A stretch of 64,000 nucleotides of DNA from Ruminococcus sp. Its GTDB lineage: Bacteria > Bacillota > Clostridia > Lachnospirales > Lachnospiraceae. This document shows, piece by piece, positions 9,652 to 18,075 of this stretch. Within the stretch, counting starts at the first letter, position 1; every line of letters begins with the position of its first letter. Where the stretch lies: assembly GCA_013911065.1 (NCBI GenBank), contig JACERV010000029.1, forward strand, positions 1 through 64,000. The letters are read 5' to 3'. A program made the position numbers and the translations under genes. The notes under the pieces are model-generated. The model had not been told where the DNA came from. It ran no database searches and was given only the letters and a program-made list of their open reading frames with translations.

Positions 9652-10020
9652 CTAGAGTACTTCCGGAGCTAAAGAAACAATCTTCATAAAGTGTTTATCC
9701 CTAAGCTCTCTGGCTACTGGTCCAAAAATACGTGTTCCACGTGGGTTCATATCGTCTTTTATAATAACAGCAGCATTTTCGTCAAATCTGATATAGGAAC
9801 CATCTTTACGACGTGCTCCCTTAACAGTACGGACAACTACGGCTTTTACAACGTCACCCTTTTTTACAACGCCGCCTGGTGTTGCATCTTTAACAGTCGC
9901 AACAATTACATCTCCGATATTGGCATATCTTCTTGTAGAACCGCCAAGTACACGGATACACAGCACTTCTTTAGCACCTGTGTTGTCTGCTACTTTAAGT
10001 CTACTTTCTTGTTGTATCAT
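9652..10020 (-). CDS. rplN: 50S ribosomal protein L14
   Basis: Large-subunit interface protein, 122 residues. It starts [19 protein letters not shown] and contains the family signature [20 protein letters not shown]. The ATG follows AAAGGAGG. Confidence 0.98.
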   Translation of the reverse strand: MIQQESRLKVADNTGAKEVLCIRVLGGSTRRYANIGDVIVATVKDATPGGVVKKGDVVKAVVVRTVKGARRKDGSYIRFDENAAVIIKDDMNPRGTRIFGPVARELRDKHFMKIVSLAPEVL

Positions 10021-10053
10021 GCAGGTAAACCTCCTTTAAAATATGCGGTAAGA

Positions 10054-10311
10054 TTATTTCGCTTTTTCCATAACTTCTACAAGTCTCCATCTCTTGTCTT
10101 TGGACAATGGTCTTGTTTCCATAACTTTTACTGTATCTCCAACGTTGCACTCATTCTTCTCATCATGAGCTTTCAATTTATAAGTCTTTTTAATGATTTT
10201 CTTATAAAGTGGATGCTTAACGTGGTCTTCAACTGCAACAACGATTGTTTTGTCCATTTTATCACTAACAACCTTGCCTGTACGGGTTTTTCTAAGATTT
10301 CTTTCTTCCAC
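10054..10311 (-). CDS. rpsQ: 30S ribosomal protein S17
   Basis: OB-fold 16S rRNA-binding protein, 85 residues ([20 protein letters not shown]). The start is a GTG at 10311, seven bases after AGGAGG. The signature [12 protein letters not shown] and [20 protein letters not shown] are present. Confidence 0.97.
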   Translation of the reverse strand: MEERNLRKTRTGKVVSDKMDKTIVVAVEDHVKHPLYKKIIKKTYKLKAHDEKNECNVGDTVKVMETRPLSKDKRWRLVEVMEKAK

Positions 10312-10322
10312 AGTACGACCTC

Positions 10323-10529
10323 CTACTCAGCTTTAGAAGCTTCAGTTATCACTGTCTGGATACGAGCGATATTCTTTCTCACTTCTTTAATTCTGCTTGT
10401 GTTATCTAATTGATTCGTTGCATTCTGGAATCTTAAATTAAAAAGTTCCTTCTTAGCAGCTACTAATTCTTCATTTAATTCTTCTACAGATTTTCCTCTT
10501 AATTCTTCTACAAATGTATTAATTTTCAC
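10323..10529 (-). CDS. rpmC: 50S ribosomal protein L29
   Basis: Two-helix protein at the tunnel exit, 68 residues from GTG at 10529 ([20 protein letters not shown]). An upstream GTG lies within the AAGGCGG ribosome-binding site and is rejected. The start overlaps the last 11 bases of rplP, implying coupled translation. Confidence 0.95.
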   Translation of the reverse strand: MKINTFVEELRGKSVEELNEELVAAKKELFNLRFQNATNQLDNTSRIKEVRKNIARIQTVITEASKAE

Positions 10530-10956
10530 TGTTATCACCGCCTTCTAAGTCTGCGCGAGAAACGATTTTGCATTTGCAAGGTAACTTATGCATTGCAAGA
10601 CGAAGTGCCTCTCTGGCTGTTTCTTCCGGTACTCCTGCAATTTCAAACATTACACGTCCTGGCTTAACTACTGCTACCCAGTACTCTAATGCTCCTTTTC
10701 CTTTACCCATACGAGTTTCTGCTGGTTTTGCTGTTACCGGTTTGTCTGGGAAAATTTTAATCCAAACCTTACCACCACGCTTGATGTAACGTGTCATCGC
10801 AATACGGGCTGCCTCGATCTGGTTAGAACGAATCCAGCATGGTTCCGCTGCAACGATACCGTATTCACCGTATGAAATCGTGTTACCTCTTAAAGCTTTG
10901 CCTTTCATGGTACCACGGAATTGTTTACGACGTTTTACTCTTTTTGGCATTAACAT
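10519..10956 (-). CDS. rplP: 50S ribosomal protein L16
   Basis: Large-subunit protein near the peptidyl transferase centre and tRNA elbow, 145 residues ([20 protein letters not shown]). The canonical core is [20 protein letters not shown]. The first ATG overlaps the rpsC stop by one base; a second ATG two codons in would give the textbook MPKRVKRR start. Confidence 0.97.
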   Translation of the reverse strand: MLMPKRVKRRKQFRGTMKGKALRGNTISYGEYGIVAAEPCWIRSNQIEAARIAMTRYIKRGGKVWIKIFPDKPVTAKPAETRMGKGKGALEYWVAVVKPGRVMFEIAGVPEETAREALRLAMHKLPCKCKIVSRADLEGGDNSEN

Positions 10957-11612
10957 TATTTATCGCTCCCTTCCTTATCTGCTTTAGTCGGAAGAACTTC
11001 ACCTTTGTAAATCCATACCTTTACACCGACTTTTCCGAAAGTTGTGTCAGCTTCTGCGAATCCATAATCAATGTCAGCTCTCAGTGTCTGAAGCGGAATA
11101 GTTCCTTCACTGTAGAACTCTGTACGAGCCATATCAGCACCGCCAAGACGTCCTGAAACAGATGTCTTTACACCAAGTGCTCCGGATTTCATAGTTCTTG
11201 ACATGCATGATTTCATAGCACGTCTGAATGAAATACGGTTCTCAAGCTGCTGGGCAATATTTTCAGCTACTAACTGAGCGTCTTTGTCCGGTCTCTTGAT
11301 TTCTTTGATATCTACAATTAATTTCTTGTTTGTAAACCGAATTAATTCAGCTTTCACTTTCTCAATTTCAGCTCCGCCTTTTCCGATAACCACGCCAGGT
11401 TTTGCTGTATAGATAACAATTTTCACACGGTCAGATGCTCTCTCAATTTCAATTCTGGAAACACCTGCGCTGTATAATTTCTTTTTAAGGAATTTTCTGA
11501 TTTCATGGTCTTCCACCAGGTTATCCGCGAAATCTTTTTCTGCATACCATTTAGAGTCCCAGTCTTTGATAACGCCAACTCTTAAACCATGAGGATTAAC
11601 TTTCTGTCCCAT
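10956..11612 (-). CDS. rpsC: 30S ribosomal protein S3
   Basis: KH-domain protein at the mRNA entry channel, 218 residues. The KH GxxG motif [14 protein letters not shown] lies near residues 74-87. The C-terminal domain ([20 protein letters not shown]) is complete. It starts [20 protein letters not shown]. Confidence 0.98.
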   Translation of the reverse strand: MGQKVNPHGLRVGVIKDWDSKWYAEKDFADNLVEDHEIRKFLKKKLYSAGVSRIEIERASDRVKIVIYTAKPGVVIGKGGAEIEKVKAELIRFTNKKLIVDIKEIKRPDKDAQLVAENIAQQLENRISFRRAMKSCMSRTMKSGALGVKTSVSGRLGGADMARTEFYSEGTIPLQTLRADIDYGFAEADTTFGKVGVKVWIYKGEVLPTKADKEGSDK

Positions 11613-11623
11613 TATTGCCCTCC

Positions 11624-12010
11624 TTATCTTTCATTAAGCACGATTGTGATGTGGCTCATTCTCTTCTCGATTCTATAAGCTCTTCCTTGTGCCCTTGGTT
11701 TGATTCTCTTCATTGTCGGTCCTTTATTTGCATAACACTCTTCAATATAAAGGTTCTCAACATTCATACCATTGTTGTTCTCAGCATTTGCAATTGCTGA
11801 CTTTAATAATTTTTCTATTACGCTTGAAGCATATCTTGGATTATAAGCTAAAATACCAAGTGCTGTCTGTACATCTTTACCTCTGATGGCATCTAATACA
11901 AAACAAGCTTTCTGAACTGACACTCTTGCATAAGAAATCTTAGCTGATGGTCTTGTGTCTTTCTGCTCATTTCTTTCTCTCTTAATTTGGGATCTATGTC
12001 CTTTTGCCAT
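11624..12010 (-). CDS. rplV: 50S ribosomal protein L22
   Basis: Exit-tunnel protein, 128 residues. The tunnel beta-hairpin region is [20 protein letters not shown] near residues 95-115, a common site of macrolide-resistance changes; nothing there looks abnormal. It starts [18 protein letters not shown]. Confidence 0.98.
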   Translation of the reverse strand: MAKGHRSQIKRERNEQKDTRPSAKISYARVSVQKACFVLDAIRGKDVQTALGILAYNPRYASSVIEKLLKSAIANAENNNGMNVENLYIEECYANKGPTMKRIKPRAQGRAYRIEKRMSHITIVLNER

Positions 12011-12033
12011 GGGTGAACCCTCCTTTCGAATAC

Positions 12034-12091
12034 TTTATTGAATATAGTAGTTCAATAAATATACCTTATTGAATTTTCACAGTTCAATAAG
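12034..12091. repeat. Two tandem hairpins between rplV and rpsS
   Basis: Arms TTTATTGAA (12034-12042) and TTCAATAAA (12051-12059) are followed by CTTATTGAA (12065-12073) and TTCAATAAG (12083-12091). All four arms are perfect nine-base matches with the same core, also found over the KOW stop at 3387-3415. No U-tract follows. This looks like a small palindromic repeat family in ribosomal spacers. Confidence 0.75.
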
Positions 12092-12104
12092 TTTGTGTTA
12101 ATGA

Positions 12105-12386
12105 TTATCTTACTCTTGACTTCTTCTCGTCTTTACCATGTCCTCTATATGTTCTGGTTGCAACGAACTCTCCGAGCTTGTGGCCAACCATATCTTCTGT
12201 AACATATACAGGCACATGCTTTCTTCCGTCATGGACTGCGAATGTGTGTCCAATGAATGTTGGGAAGATTGTAGAACGACGTGACCATGTCTTAATAACT
12301 GATTTATCACCTGCTGCATTCATAGCATCTACTTTTTTCAGTAAACTTTCGTCTGCGAATGGGCCTTTTTTAAGTGAACGAGCCAT
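12105..12386 (-). CDS. rpsS: 30S ribosomal protein S19
   Basis: Head protein, 93 residues ([20 protein letters not shown]), with the signature [20 protein letters not shown]. It follows rplB by 26 bases with a good ribosome-binding site. Confidence 0.98.
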   Translation of the reverse strand: MARSLKKGPFADESLLKKVDAMNAAGDKSVIKTWSRRSTIFPTFIGHTFAVHDGRKHVPVYVTEDMVGHKLGEFVATRTYRGHGKDEKKSRVR

Positions 12387-12412
12387 AGGTTCTAACCTCC
12401 TTGTAATCTGAA

Positions 12413-13255
12413 TTATTTAATCGCTTTTCCATCTCTTCTTCTTACAATCAACTTGTTAGAAGCTTTGTTTTTCTTACGTGTCTTAAGGCCAAGTGCCGGT
12501 TTGCCCCAAGGTGTAGATGGCCCTGGACGTCCGATACCTGTCTTACCTTCACCACCACCATGTGGATGATCGTTCGGGTTCATGACAGAACCACGTACTG
12601 TAGGTCTGAAGCCCATGTGACGCTTACGGCCTGCTTTACCAATGTTAATCAGGCTGTGGTCTCCGTTGCCTACGACACCGATGGATGCTCTGCAAACGAT
12701 TGGAACCATTCTCATCTCACCAGATGGAAGTCTGAGTGTTGCATACTTTCCTTCTTTCGCCATCAACTGCGCACTGTTTCCTGCTGAACGAACAAGCTGT
12801 CCGCCTTTTCCAGGATACATTTCAATGTTATGAATCTGAGTACCAACTGGAATTCCAGAAAGTGGCAGGCAGTTTCCTACTCTTACTTCTGCTTCCGGTC
12901 CATTCATAACTTTCATGCCGTCTTTCAGACCTTCCGGAGCAAGGATATAAGCTTTCTCGCCGTCTGCATAGCAGATCAGTGCGATATTTGCTGTTCTGTT
13001 CGGATCATACTCGATTCCGATTACAGTTGCCGGAACGCCGTCTTTCTTTCTCTTGAAATCTATAATTCTATATTTTTTCTTAGCTCCGCCTCCGCGGTGT
13101 CTAACTGTGATTTTACCCTGATTATTGCGACCAGCTTTTCTGCTCTTGGAATCCAGCAAGGATTTCTCTGGAGTTGTCTTTGTGATTTCAGAGAAATCAG
13201 AACCAGTCATCTGTCTTCTGGAAGGTGTATATGGGTTATATGTTTTGATTCCCAT
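12413..13255 (-). CDS. rplB: 50S ribosomal protein L2
   Basis: Core 23S rRNA-binding protein needed for subunit association and peptidyl transfer, 280 residues. The signature [20 protein letters not shown], containing the essential histidine, lies near residue 225. It starts [20 protein letters not shown]. Confidence 0.98.
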   Translation of the reverse strand: MGIKTYNPYTPSRRQMTGSDFSEITKTTPEKSLLDSKSRKAGRNNQGKITVRHRGGGAKKKYRIIDFKRKKDGVPATVIGIEYDPNRTANIALICYADGEKAYILAPEGLKDGMKVMNGPEAEVRVGNCLPLSGIPVGTQIHNIEMYPGKGGQLVRSAGNSAQLMAKEGKYATLRLPSGEMRMVPIVCRASIGVVGNGDHSLINIGKAGRKRHMGFRPTVRGSVMNPNDHPHGGGEGKTGIGRPGPSTPWGKPALGLKTRKKNKASNKLIVRRRDGKAIK

Positions 13256-13342
13256 TACGTTCTCTCCTTTCGTTTCGCCTGTTATTTGTTATCACGCTTA
13301 TATGCGTATATTGAATACATACGGGTTTTCTGTTCCTAGATG

Positions 13343-13396
13343 GAAGTTCTTTTCGCTAAGCTCGTAAAGAACCTCGCTAATCTCAAAGAACGACCT
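13343..13396. repeat. 54-bp repeat, copy 2 (between rplW and rplB)
   Basis: Second copy of the element at 8471-8524, with 53 of 54 bases identical. It lies in a 193-base spacer between rplW and rplB, a junction normally only a few bases long. Flanking bases up to the rplW stop also contain CTAAGCTC words and a TAGACCGA junction shared with copy 1. Confidence 0.8.
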
Positions 13397-13448
13397 CGCA
13401 CTAAGCTCATCTTTCGCTTTCGCTCGGATTCACTAAGTTGCTTTCGGT

Positions 13449-13748
13449 CTACAGTCCCTGGAAGATTTCAATCTCAGCGCTGTCTTCTGTCAGCTGAACG
13501 ATTGCTTTCTTTGTCTTAGCTGTTTTTCCATAAGTCATACCGCGTCTCTTTGTCTTTCCTTCAAGATTCATGGTATTTACACTTTTCACTTTTGTTCCTG
13601 CGAACATTTTTTCAACAGCTTCTTTGACCTGTGACTTCGTAGCCTGTGTGTGAACTAAGAAAGTATATTTCTTATCAGCCATAAGTCCCATTGTTTTCTC
13701 AGTAACTACTGGTTTAAGGATTACATCATAATATTGAATATTAGCCAT
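13449..13748 (-). CDS. rplW: 50S ribosomal protein L23
   Basis: Tunnel-exit protein and docking site for trigger factor and SRP, 99 residues ([20 protein letters not shown]). The basic loop [20 protein letters not shown] is present. It overlaps rplD by one base (stop/start). Confidence 0.98.
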   Translation of the reverse strand: MANIQYYDVILKPVVTEKTMGLMADKKYTFLVHTQATKSQVKEAVEKMFAGTKVKSVNTMNLEGKTKRRGMTYGKTAKTKKAIVQLTEDSAEIEIFQGL

Positions 13749-14368
13749 TATGCGTACACCTCCTCGATAGTTGCAACAGCAGCTTTCGTAGCGATTACTG
13801 TGTTGTATTTTAAGATGTCATATACATTAATTGTATTTGTATGAGCTGTCTTTACATCCGGAATGTTTTTCGCGGAGATCTCAACGTTTTTATTGCCGTC
13901 CTCCAAAACAACCAGTGCTTTATTCACATTCAGGTTGTTCAAAACCTCCTGGAATCTTTTTGTTTTGATTTCATCAAAGTTCATCTCATCAATTACGATA
14001 AATTTCTTACCTTCTACTCTGGAAGAAAGTGCTGATTTCAGTGCTGCTCTCTTCTCTTTCTTATTCATTTTGAATGAGTAGTCTCTCGGTACCGGAGCAA
14101 ATACAACTCCTCCGCCTGTCCACTGTGGAGATCTTGTTGAACCCTGTCTTGCATGACCTGTTCCTTTTTGTCTCCATGGTTTTCTTCCGCCTCCGGAAAC
14201 TTCTGCGCGAGTCTTCGCTTTCTGTGTTCCCTGACGATTATTTGCAAGCTGGTTTACAACTGCCATGTGTACAAGATGTTCGTTTACCTCAACACCAAAT
14301 ACAGCATCGTTCAAATCGATTGTACCAACTTCTTTACCTTCGATATTATAAACAGATACATTTGCCAT
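13748..14368 (-). CDS. rplD: 50S ribosomal protein L4
   Basis: Tunnel-constriction protein, 206 residues. The extended loop [20 protein letters not shown] near residues 60-80 is intact. L4 is the known autoregulator of the S10 operon in enterobacteria; whether it binds the leader upstream of rpsJ here is not known. It couples tightly to rplW. Confidence 0.98.
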   Translation of the reverse strand: MANVSVYNIEGKEVGTIDLNDAVFGVEVNEHLVHMAVVNQLANNRQGTQKAKTRAEVSGGGRKPWRQKGTGHARQGSTRSPQWTGGGVVFAPVPRDYSFKMNKKEKRAALKSALSSRVEGKKFIVIDEMNFDEIKTKRFQEVLNNLNVNKALVVLEDGNKNVEISAKNIPDVKTAHTNTINVYDILKYNTVIATKAAVATIEEVYA

Positions 14369-14399
14369 CTGTGTGTTCCTCCTTTCTACATCAGTCAGA

Positions 14400-15080
14400 C
14401 TAGTTAGCCTTTACAGTCTCTTTAATTGTCACAAGGCATTTCCTAGGTCCCGGAACTGAGCCTTTTACTAAAAGCAGATTGTTTTCAGCATCAACTCTGA
14501 CAATTTCAAGATTCTGAACTGTAATTTGCTTGTTACCCATCTGACCTGGCATCTTCTTGCCCTTGAACACCTTACTTGGATCAGATGCCGCACCGTTAGA
14601 ACCAGCGTGGCGATGGAACTTAGAACCATGAGTCATAGGTCCTCTGCTCTGATTGTGGCGCTTGATTGCTCCCTGGAAACCTTTACCTTTTGAAACTGCA
14701 GTAGCATCAATCTTATCTCCTGCCGCAAAAATATCAGCTTTGATTTCCTGAGCCAATGTATATTCTTCAGCATTTTCAAATCTGAATTCTTTTACAAATC
14801 TCTTGCCAGAAACACCTGCTTTAGCAAAATGTCCCTTTTCGGCTCTTGTAACACCATTTCTGTGTGCAATTTCTTTCTTGCCGCTCTTGTCTTTTGTGAC
14901 AATCTTTTCTTTCTTCTCAACAAAGCCAACCTGAACTGCACTGTAACCGTCATTATCAGCTGTTTTAACCTGTGTTACTACACAAGGGCCAGCCTGTAAT
15001 ACAGTTACCGGAGTCAACACTCCATCTTCGTTGAAGATTTGAGTCATTCCGACTTTGGTAGCTAAAATAGCTTTCTTCAT
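14400..15080 (-). CDS. rplC: 50S ribosomal protein L3
   Basis: Early assembly protein of the large subunit, 226 residues, starting [20 protein letters not shown]. The loop reaching the peptidyl transferase centre ([20 protein letters not shown]) is present near residues 147-170. GGAGG precedes the ATG. Confidence 0.98.
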   Translation of the reverse strand: MKKAILATKVGMTQIFNEDGVLTPVTVLQAGPCVVTQVKTADNDGYSAVQVGFVEKKEKIVTKDKSGKKEIAHRNGVTRAEKGHFAKAGVSGKRFVKEFRFENAEEYTLAQEIKADIFAAGDKIDATAVSKGKGFQGAIKRHNQSRGPMTHGSKFHRHAGSNGAASDPSKVFKGKKMPGQMGNKQITVQNLEIVRVDAENNLLLVKGSVPGPRKCLVTIKETVKAN

Positions 15081-15146
15081 TATAATTACCTCCTGTGATT
15101 TACAGCGGAACGCCTATGCGCTCATCCTAAACTTTAGGAATACTGC

Positions 15147-15464
15147 TTACTTATTTTTCATTTTGATATCAATGTAAACACCAGCCGGCATTTCCAGTCT
15201 GGATAATGCGTCCACAGTCTTCTGTGTCGGTGTAATGATATCGATGAGTCTCTTATGAGTTCTCTGTTCGAACTGCTCTCTGGAGTCTTTGTACTTGTGT
15301 ACAGCCCTCAGAATTGTTACAACTTCCTTCTTAGTTGGAAGTGGCACCGGCCCACTCACTTGTGATCCGTTCTTTTTTACAGTTTCGATAATTTTCTTTG
15401 CAGATGCATCAACCAACTGGTGATCATATGCCTTCAATGTGATTCTCATTACTTGACTTGCCAT
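15147..15464 (-). CDS. rpsJ: 30S ribosomal protein S10
   Basis: First gene of the run, 105 residues ([20 protein letters not shown]). The motif [17 protein letters not shown] is standard. The ATG at 15464 follows AAAGGAGG; an internal ATG five codons in is possible but less well placed. Confidence 0.97.
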   Translation of the reverse strand: MASQVMRITLKAYDHQLVDASAKKIIETVKKNGSQVSGPVPLPTKKEVVTILRAVHKYKDSREQFEQRTHKRLIDIITPTQKTVDALSRLEMPAGVYIDIKMKNK

Positions 15465-15720
15465 AAAAAAAGTCGCCTCCTTTTCGTACTATTCGTTCAG
15501 TACGACAAGCGGTGACTGTACACTCTCCCGTGTGTGTCGTGAGAAACTCACACGTTGCTTCATACTTTTACCTTGCAGTAAACAGTAATCAGTTTTGATT
15601 CGTACAGTGACTTGTCGCCAGTTTCCTAACTTGACATTCGCTCCGCGGAAAACCTGCCATTGTGTTTTTCACACCCGGCAGCAACCTCACGCTTCACAGC
15701 TATCATGCCACAGCTTCATT
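15465..15720 (-). promoter_or_regulatory. Structured leader of the S10 operon (candidate)
   Basis: About 250 bases lie between the promoter and rpsJ with no gene. On the transcript, segments at 15611-15617 and 15602-15608 can pair with 15503-15509 and 15515-15521 (two seven-base helices), enclosing an inner hairpin CGTGAG/CTCACaCG near 15537-15554. A further hairpin CGTACT/AGTACG (15485-15504) next to the ribosome-binding site partly overlaps the long helix, so the two could compete. This suggests autoregulation, but the ligand is unknown. Confidence 0.5.
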
Positions 15721-15749
15721 ATTATAGCGGATTCATCCACTTATTTCAA
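15721..15749 (-). promoter_or_regulatory. Promoter of the S10 ribosomal operon
   Basis: On the minus strand, TTGAAA (15744-15749) and TATAAT (15721-15726) are separated by exactly 17 bases. This is a near-consensus housekeeping promoter at the head of the ribosomal run. Confidence 0.85.
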
Positions 15750-15790
15750 GTAGTTTTTTAGAATAATTGTATTTTTTTCGATACAATCCA

Positions 15791-15830
15791 TTAAAAAGGT
15801 GATGGATTTATGGGATCCATCACCTTTTAT
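15791..15830 (-). terminator. Intrinsic terminator after the DUF4418 gene
   Basis: Perfect 14-base arms (15794-15807 and 15815-15828) around a seven-base loop, ending in a run of T on the minus strand. It ends the DUF4418 transcript just before the S10 promoter and could also insulate in the other direction. Confidence 0.9.
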
Positions 15831-15852
15831 TATAATCCAGCCAAATAAATTT

Positions 15853-16248
15853 TCAAGACTTCTTATTAAGTGATATAAAATTTAGAAAAGATATTAATGT
15901 TACAAGTATACTTAAAATAATCATTATGACGGAAGATATCGGGCTGCAGGAACATATTGCACTGCAGCTGCCATTGCAAAAACCCATAAAAGCAGTTACT
16001 ATTACCGAAAAGAAACCAAATAGCGCAAGCGAAAGACTGATTGCTGATTTCAACTCTCTTGATTCAAAATAAAGAAATAAAAAGGCCAGAATAACGATGA
16101 AGATTCCTATGTAAAATTCCGTTTTAGCTGTCCAAAAGCATTTCATTTGCATGTTTAGACAATGTCCGCTAATGAGGAATTTCGGGACAATGAAAATCAA
16201 AGCCCCCAATATAGCTAAGGAAATACCCGAGACAGTTTTATCTTTCAC
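15853..16248 (-). CDS. DUF4418-like small membrane protein
   Basis: 131 residues with four hydrophobic segments (roughly residues 10-28, 44-62, 70-90 and 104-126). The loop around CLNMQMKCFWTAKTEF and a cysteine-rich stretch CNGSCSAICSCSP match my recollection of the DUF4418 family. Function is unknown; relatives often neighbour MacB-type ABC transporters, but none is adjacent here. The GTG at 16248 lies eight bases after AGGGGG and is preferred over an ATG at 16269 that lacks a ribosome-binding site. It is a single-gene transcript ending in a strong terminator. Confidence 0.75.
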   Translation of the reverse strand: MKDKTVSGISLAILGALIFIVPKFLISGHCLNMQMKCFWTAKTEFYIGIFIVILAFLFLYFESRELKSAISLSLALFGFFSVIVTAFMGFCNGSCSAICSCSPISSVIMIILSILVTLISFLNFISLNKKS

Positions 16249-16365
16249 CTTTAGAACCCCCTGTACCATATATAATTACAGTTAAAATCTATGCATAAAA
16301 ATACATAAATATGAATAAAGTTTCTAATATTCTCAGGTAAAACACTGGATTTTATTCCTCTTCGC

Positions 16366-16394
16366 TTGACATCACCGTAGTAAAGTGATATAGT
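16366..16394 (+). promoter_or_regulatory. Consensus promoter facing an apparently gene-free stretch
   Basis: TTGACA (16366-16371), a 17-base spacer and TATAGT (16389-16394) on the plus strand. It is one of the best promoters in the window, yet no credible protein gene follows it. Confidence 0.8.
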
Positions 16395-16399
16395 GAAGT

Positions 16400-16634
16400 A
16401 AGATTATTCTCTTTTAATCAGATGAATTAATCTTATGATGGTTGCTATTGCAGTTATGTCTTCGCCGATTGTTTCCCCCAAGAACTTTCTTGCGATGATA
16501 AACTCCAATTAATATATACATCCTCATTGTAGGACATTCCCCAGATTTGTATATAATACAAACTGCAATGCAACGAGGAAAAACCTCTCAATGACATACC
16601 AAAAGCGAAGAGCACGGCCGAGGTCGTGCTTTTT
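16400..16634 (+). ncRNA. Candidate small RNA between promoter and terminator
   Basis: About 235 bases lie between a consensus plus-strand promoter and an intrinsic terminator. The only plus-strand reading frame of note is a 25-codon ORF at 16434-16511 (two ATGs, no strong ribosome-binding site). A GAGG-A5-CCTC hairpin lies near 16575-16588. It might be a regulatory RNA of the prd operon, whose 3' end it faces, or the remnant of a lost gene. I do not recognise the family. Confidence 0.45.
16611..16634 (+). terminator. Bidirectional terminator, 3' of prdE
   Basis: Arms AGCACGGC (16611-16618) and GTCGTGCT (16623-16630), with one G-U pair, then TTTT on the plus strand. Read on the minus strand it also lies 34 bases after the prdE stop and can end the prd operon. 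Confidence 0.8.
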
Positions 16635-16667
16635 GCCTGCACCCCAGTCTATAAAGACGGCATGGAT

Positions 16668-17138
16668 CTATGCCCCTTCTCGTCTCATTTTCAATTTCAG
16701 CATCGCTGTGACCGCACGTGCGTCCAGCTCTACAGCATTATTTTCCCCAACAACACACGACTCAAGTCCCTCTGCATTTTTATTGATATCCCTGATTCCA
16801 GACAGGTATTTGTTTACCACAACAAAACCTCCATTTTGTCCGCTAAACTTCAGGCCTGTCACCGGAATATTCCGGGTACCAAGCTGCTCACATGTATTCG
16901 CGTAATCCACATCACTATTTCCCCAACCGTCTGAGGAAATAATAACCCCATCGGCACGCATGCATTCTGCCATAACCGCAGCCCGTGTTCCTACGAGAAT
17001 TTTATCGGCATTATCATCAGGGGTTCCCACCACGAGCACTCCAAGCAGATCTAATTCTTCATCTGATGAAACCACATTCAGAAGCGGATCGCGGAAGTGA
17101 TGAAGCGTTGTTTCCTTTGTAGATGGTCCTATTCCCAT
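16668..17138 (-). CDS. prdE: Proline reductase cluster protein PrdE
   Basis: 156 residues, homologous by eye to the part of PrdA that follows its cleavage cysteine: MGIGPSTKETTLHHFRDPLL matches PrdA IGPASKEMSRHYWREPLVL, and GTRNIPVTGLKF matches GMRGIPVVGLSF. It lacks the cysteine that becomes the pyruvoyl group. Together with prdD it forms a two-gene version of PrdA, as in other prd operons; its role is not established. The ATG at 17138 lies eight bases after AAGGAGA. It is the last gene of the operon. Confidence 0.88.
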   Translation of the reverse strand: MGIGPSTKETTLHHFRDPLLNVVSSDEELDLLGVLVVGTPDDNADKILVGTRAAVMAECMRADGVIISSDGWGNSDVDYANTCEQLGTRNIPVTGLKFSGQNGGFVVVNKYLSGIRDINKNAEGLESCVVGENNAVELDARAVTAMLKLKMRREGA

Positions 17139-17171
17139 ATCCACACTCTCCTTTTCAATCTTTACTGATGA

Positions 17172-17939
17172 CTACTGCATGGAACGTATGATGCCATCCC
17201 GGTATTCATTCGGTGTCAAGAGAACCGGCATATTCCCCATGTCAATGATAGACCGTCCTCCTTCTACTCCTGATGACTCCTGCGGAAACAGCCACGTATC
17301 ATACATAGCTCCTTGCCCGGCTACCTGCTTTATAATTAAAACTTTCTTTTTCCCAGGGCGAACAACATCATAATACTCATGCCTTTCTGTGCACAAATCC
17401 CCCTTCATTTTTTTCAGCTTATCCCGGTATGTCTGAATAAACCTGTCACATGCCCGGTGAGCAGCCATAGGACCAGGACGTTCCTGTCCCATTCCAGCCT
17501 TCAGCGTGACATCAAAAGAAATAATATAATCTTCATCAGAGGGAGTTCCGGCTCTGTTCAAATACAATTGTTCTTTCAGTATACCTTCAGATGAACCAAA
17601 CTCATGGGTCTGTTTTCCCACTGTATCCACCCCTGTCAACATTACATATACTCCGGTCAGGGTATGGGTAATTCCTTCGCCCAGTTTTCCCAGTACCTTT
17701 GCTGATACCGGTATGATATCCATAATTGTATTTGTCCAAAAATCATGTTTCCCCGGCTCAATAATTTTTATATCTATGCTTTCAATCAATGGCTCATCTT
17801 TCATCAATCCTTCAATCAAACTTTTGTCAACGGAAAGAACACCATCCGGGGTGATGTTATTCTCTTCCCCCTCCTGCACATTATTTACATGAAAAGCTTT
17901 GATTACAAGACGGCGAAGCTGCTTCTCCTTCTCTTCCAA
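17172..17939 (-). CDS. prdD: Proline reductase cluster protein PrdD
   Basis: 255 residues, similar to PrdA residues about 178-418: FGSSEGILKEQLYLNRAGTP matches FGSSEGYLDENIMWGRPGAP, and RPGKKKVLIIKQVAGQGAMY matches RPGKKKVVIVKEIMGQGAMH. It ends just before the position of the PrdA cleavage site. The start is probably TTG at 17939, eight bases after AGGAGG; a GTG at 17948 overlaps the ribosome-binding site. A terminator and a separate promoter lie upstream, so prdDE may be expressed independently of prdAB. Confidence 0.88.
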   Translation of the reverse strand: MEEKEKQLRRLVIKAFHVNNVQEGEENNITPDGVLSVDKSLIEGLMKDEPLIESIDIKIIEPGKHDFWTNTIMDIIPVSAKVLGKLGEGITHTLTGVYVMLTGVDTVGKQTHEFGSSEGILKEQLYLNRAGTPSDEDYIISFDVTLKAGMGQERPGPMAAHRACDRFIQTYRDKLKKMKGDLCTERHEYYDVVRPGKKKVLIIKQVAGQGAMYDTWLFPQESSGVEGGRSIIDMGNMPVLLTPNEYRDGIIRSMQ

Positions 17940-17957
17940 TCCAAACACCTCCTGCTG

Positions 17958-17993
17958 TAAGCACTTAACGAGGCTATATTATAAGCACTTAAC
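17958..17993. repeat. 12-bp direct repeat around the prdD promoter
   Basis: TAAGCACTTAAC occurs at 17958-17969 and 17982-17993, a 24-base period. Each copy is itself a TAAG-CA-CTTA palindrome. The second copy begins inside the -10 box of the prdD promoter, which makes it a candidate regulator-binding pair. Confidence 0.65.
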
Positions 17994-18007
17994 ACATTTT
18001 ACTTCAA
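17978..18007 (-). promoter_or_regulatory. Internal promoter for prdDE
   Basis: Minus-strand TTGAAG (18002-18007), an 18-base spacer and TATAAT (17978-17983). The -35 box overlaps the U-tract of the terminator just upstream. Confidence 0.7.
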
Positions 18008-18036
18008 AAAGGGACATTCCAAGCGGAATTGTCCCT
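18006..18036 (-). terminator. Intrinsic terminator/attenuator between prdB and prdD
   Basis: On the minus strand, GGGACA-a-TTCC pairs with GGAATGTCCC (one bulged base) and is followed by TTTTT. It should end or attenuate the prdC-prdA-prdB transcript before prdD. Confidence 0.85.
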
Positions 18037-18075
18037 CTTTATATGGAGCGCGCTTTTAAACACGCTTTAGTACTG

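Noticed and set aside
9691-10413. 240-codon plus-strand ORF opposite rplN, rpsQ and rpmC
   Set aside because: It is antisense to three certain ribosomal genes, has no ribosome-binding site and its translation is not protein-like.
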